NCBI GenBank assembly: GCA_026417275.1
Contig: JAOADO010000049.1
Location: 1-8,409, forward strand
Reading direction: 5' to 3'
From: Verrucomicrobiia bacterium
GTDB taxonomy: Bacteria > Verrucomicrobiota > Verrucomicrobiae > Limisphaerales > JAKPVM01
DNA: 8,409 nucleotides
Below the pieces are notes generated by a model, which saw nothing but the letters and a program-made list of their open reading frames with translations, was not told the origin of the DNA and searched no databases. A program made the position numbers and the translations under genes. Within the stretch, counting starts at the first letter, position 1. Each line of letters begins with the position of its first letter. Positions 6,968 through 8,409 of the stretch are shown here, one piece after another.

Positions 6968-8029
6968 TTAAAATTTAAATGATTGGACGTATTTGATTAA
7001 CTCATCTTTGCGCGCGTTGACAGCCTGTTCCTGTCCTGTCATTTTAAAAAACCATGTATAACTTCCAGCAGGAGCAATTATGCCGACCACACGCGTTGGA
7101 TTGTTCGCGGTGTTCGTCCCGAAAAAATCAACCACGAGCGCCTCACCAACTGCCGTTTTTACTCTGCTTACCTGTTTGTCCACATCCTCAGGCGAGACTG
7201 GCGGCAGTTTTATTTGACCGCGCCAGCGATTAATGTTTGCCAGCAAACCGCCGCCATCGCCGTCCAGTCGCGTAATTGTAATCATCGCCGTGGCAGAACC
7301 GCTTGAAACTTCGTATCTCAATGGCGCCATCGGAGCGGGCGGCTGTTGCTTCCAGTCATCGGGAACAGGCAATTCAATCGGCATTTGCGTGGTTGCCTGC
7401 GTTTGTGCAGGTTGATGCGGAGCAACCTGCGACGGTTGAGCCTGATGCGGGTTTGTCGGACTTTCTGAGGAATTTCCAGGATTAGACTGCTCAAACTTTA
7501 CTGAATTTAAATAAGCTATAAAATCGTTCCTTGATTCCCCGACAAGGTCTTTGCTCCCTGAGATGCGGAAAAACCAGTTCACGTTGTCCTTAAAAAGCAT
7601 GGCAACAAGGATTCTTTGCGGTATTTCGTTGCCCTGCGGCTGGTCAGTGGAGAAATCATAAAGTTCACCTTCGTCGTCGCCAATTTTCACCTTTTCGGAT
7701 TTTTCCTTCACATCCGGACCAAACTGCTGTCGCCATATTGCCAGGATTTCATCTCTGGAGGCCTTCATTCCCGCCATTGGCATAACAACCACTTCGCCTT
7801 GCGCACCCTCTTTCCCTTTAACCAGGTATTGCGCAACACGCATGCCAGAGGATGGACGCGGCTCCCAGTTTGACGGTGTTTTGCCTGTCACTTTCCATTC
7901 TGGCAACTGTGAATGCGGCATTGCCACAGGGGCGGATTCCTTCGGAATCTGGTAGACTCTTACCTCTTCCCTTTTGCATCCGAGCGCAAAGATGCAGATT
8001 GCTAAGACTATCAGTGTAAAATTATGCAT
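6968..8029 (-). CDS. Putative lipoprotein with two homologous domains, first gene of the resB-ccsA operon
   Basis: I do not recognise a named function. From the ATG at 8029 the protein has 353 residues: a hydrophobic signal peptide ending FALGC with the lipidation Cys at 18, an N-terminal domain (~42-180), a Q/P/T-rich linker (~181-218) and a C-terminal domain (~219-353). The two domains are duplicates. Both begin with P-x-x-W, have a central W-R, and end alike: WFFRISG then IAYLNSVKF (152-179) against WFFKMTG then IKYVQSFKF (326-353). The longer frame from 8083 would put 18 residues before the signal peptide, and a promoter-like sequence lies over those codons, so 8029 is preferred; GGA sits 5 bases before it. 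The 11-base gap to resB implies co-transcription. The protein probably sits outside the cytoplasm, anchored to a membrane. A role in cytochrome c maturation or envelope function is inferred only from position. Confidence 0.8.
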   Translation of the reverse strand: MHNFTLIVLAICIFALGCKREEVRVYQIPKESAPVAMPHSQLPEWKVTGKTPSNWEPRPSSGMRVAQYLVKGKEGAQGEVVVMPMAGMKASRDEILAIWRQQFGPDVKEKSEKVKIGDDEGELYDFSTDQPQGNEIPQRILVAMLFKDNVNWFFRISGSKDLVGESRNDFIAYLNSVKFEQSNPGNSSESPTNPHQAQPSQVAPHQPAQTQATTQMPIELPVPDDWKQQPPAPMAPLRYEVSSGSATAMITITRLDGDGGGLLANINRWRGQIKLPPVSPEDVDKQVSRVKTAVGEALVVDFFGTNTANNPTRVVGIIAPAGSYTWFFKMTGQEQAVNARKDELIKYVQSFKF

Positions 8030-8073
8030 TTTTATCCAATTTAACCCAAAAGCAAAAATATTAAAAACGCAAA

Positions 8074-8103
8074 AATATAGCACACGAACAGCAATATATG
8101 CAA
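8074..8103 (-). promoter_or_regulatory. Candidate promoter of the lipoprotein-resB-ccsA operon (extended -10)
   Basis: On the minus strand TTGCAT (8103-8098) lies 18 bases before TATATT (8079-8074). TGC directly precedes the -10, giving the extended -10 form TGCTATATT. Transcription would start near 8067, leaving a leader of about 38 bases before the ATG at 8029. This agrees with the short start and makes the ATG at 8083 untranscribed from this promoter. Confidence 0.5.
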
Positions 8104-8108
8104 AAATA

Positions 8109-8114
8109 ATTATA
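8109..8114 (-). promoter_or_regulatory. Second candidate -10 box, perfect TATAAT
   Basis: TATAAT reads 8114 to 8109 on the minus strand. No good -35 sits at the usual distance: TTGTGG is 19 bases upstream. It could be an alternative start for the operon, or a chance match in AT-rich DNA. Confidence 0.25.
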
Positions 8115-8116
8115 CT

Positions 8117-8246
8117 TTAATAGATAAAGATATCCACAATTGAGGACGTTGCCAGAACCAGAGGTGCAATCATCCACAGAAGAAAGAAAAATGGATTGCG
8201 GCGGCGCTATGTTTTCTGTTTTCTTCCTCCCCGTCGTCTCAATCAT
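8117..8246 (-). pseudogene. Possible small single-pass membrane protein with interrupted frame
   Basis: A minus-strand ATG at 8246 is preceded by AAAGGA (8257-8252) at a 5-base spacing, one of the best ribosome binding sites in the window. It begins MIETTGRKKTENI, a short polar and basic stretch. Read on in that frame it gives only low-quality sequence. One frame away (+1), from 8206 to 8120, the codons spell a textbook membrane anchor: RRRNPFFFLLW followed by MIAPLVLATSSIVDIFIY and a TAA at 8119-8117. Joining the two parts by skipping one base near 8207 gives a protein of about 42 residues with a cytoplasmic basic collar and one helix. In the second frame a TAG (8209-8207) lies directly before the RRR codons, so the frame must change at or after it. 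A one-base sequence error, a decayed gene or frameshifting are all possible. No homologue is recognised. Confidence 0.35.
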
Positions 8247-8251
8247 ACAAA

Positions 8252-8257
8252 TCCTTT
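8252..8257 (-). promoter_or_regulatory. Shine-Dalgarno site for the small membrane ORF
   Basis: AAAGGA on the minus strand, 5 bases before the ATG at 8246. It is the main reason to treat the following short reading frame as more than a chance ORF. Confidence 0.4.
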
Positions 8258-8354
8258 CATTTTTTCTGACGCCACGACCACCGCGGCGTTTCACGCATAA
8301 ACCATATTCACCAAAAGCAGGTTTTCCAGCGAAATTTACAAAAATCGCATCAAC

Positions 8355-8369
8355 TTCTCACCGTGAGAA
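8355..8369. promoter_or_regulatory. Perfect palindrome, operator-like
   Basis: TTCTCAC-C-GTGAGAA has two 7-base arms around a single C. One unpaired base cannot form a hairpin loop and no T run follows, so a site for a dimeric DNA-binding protein is more likely than a terminator. It lies about 110 bases upstream of the small minus-strand ORF and could also serve a gene to the right of the window. No regulator is encoded in the window to match it. Confidence 0.35.
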
Positions 8370-8409
8370 TGAATGGGAGTTCTGCACGATTTACATTCAG
8401 TTAGTTATG

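Noticed and set aside
8061..8294. 77-codon minus-strand ORF starting at GTG
   Set aside because: The C-terminal half is Cys/Tyr/Phe-rich translation of AT-rich promoter DNA. Only the stretch from the ATG at 8246 has a ribosome binding site, and that is reported separately.
1..8409. CRISPR arrays, tRNA or rRNA genes, transposases, toxin-antitoxin or phage genes
   Set aside because: No spaced direct repeats, cloverleaf or rRNA-like sequence, or matching protein motifs were seen on either strand.

Overview
The window reads as bacterial chromosome from a moderately AT-rich genome, most likely of the Planctomycetes-Verrucomicrobia-Chlamydiae (PVC) superphylum and perhaps Verrucomicrobiota. That placement is inferred from recalled family resemblance, not from a search. 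It rests on three things: a glyoxalase-II-like hydrolase with a helix-turn-helix-like N-terminal extension, a separate ResB plus a CcsA with a large N-terminal extracytoplasmic domain, and a two-repeat lipoprotein placed directly before ResB.

Left part (1-3880, plus strand). The window opens inside a xylose-isomerase-like TIM-barrel sugar phosphate isomerase/epimerase. It ends at 521 in a palindrome followed by a T run, a plausible terminator. A gap of about 485 bases follows with no convincing gene. It holds a 13-bp inverted repeat, two imperfect hairpins and a candidate promoter. Then come hisF (imidazole-glycerol-phosphate synthase cyclase subunit, without its hisH partner nearby), a glycerate 2-kinase, and 21 bases later the metallo-beta-lactamase-fold hydrolase. 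The last two are probably co-transcribed.

Right part (3877-8409, minus strand). Reading leftward from about 8080, a probable operon encodes a lipoprotein with an internal duplication, ResB/CcsB (11-base gap) and CcsA (ATGA overlap). ResB and CcsA together form the system II cytochrome c synthase, which moves heme across the membrane and ligates it to apocytochromes c. The lipoprotein is of unknown function; its position suggests an envelope role linked to cytochrome c maturation. The operon meets the plus-strand hydrolase gene head-on, and the two stop codons overlap within TTTAA.

The right margin (8030-8409) holds the likely operon promoter, a perfect 7+7 palindrome, and traces of a small single-helix membrane protein. 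That small protein has a good ribosome binding site but its reading frame is interrupted. No tRNA, rRNA, CRISPR array, insertion sequence, phage gene or defence system was seen. The window is mostly housekeeping; the least explained items are the small membrane ORF, the lipoprotein and the structured gap at 522-1006.
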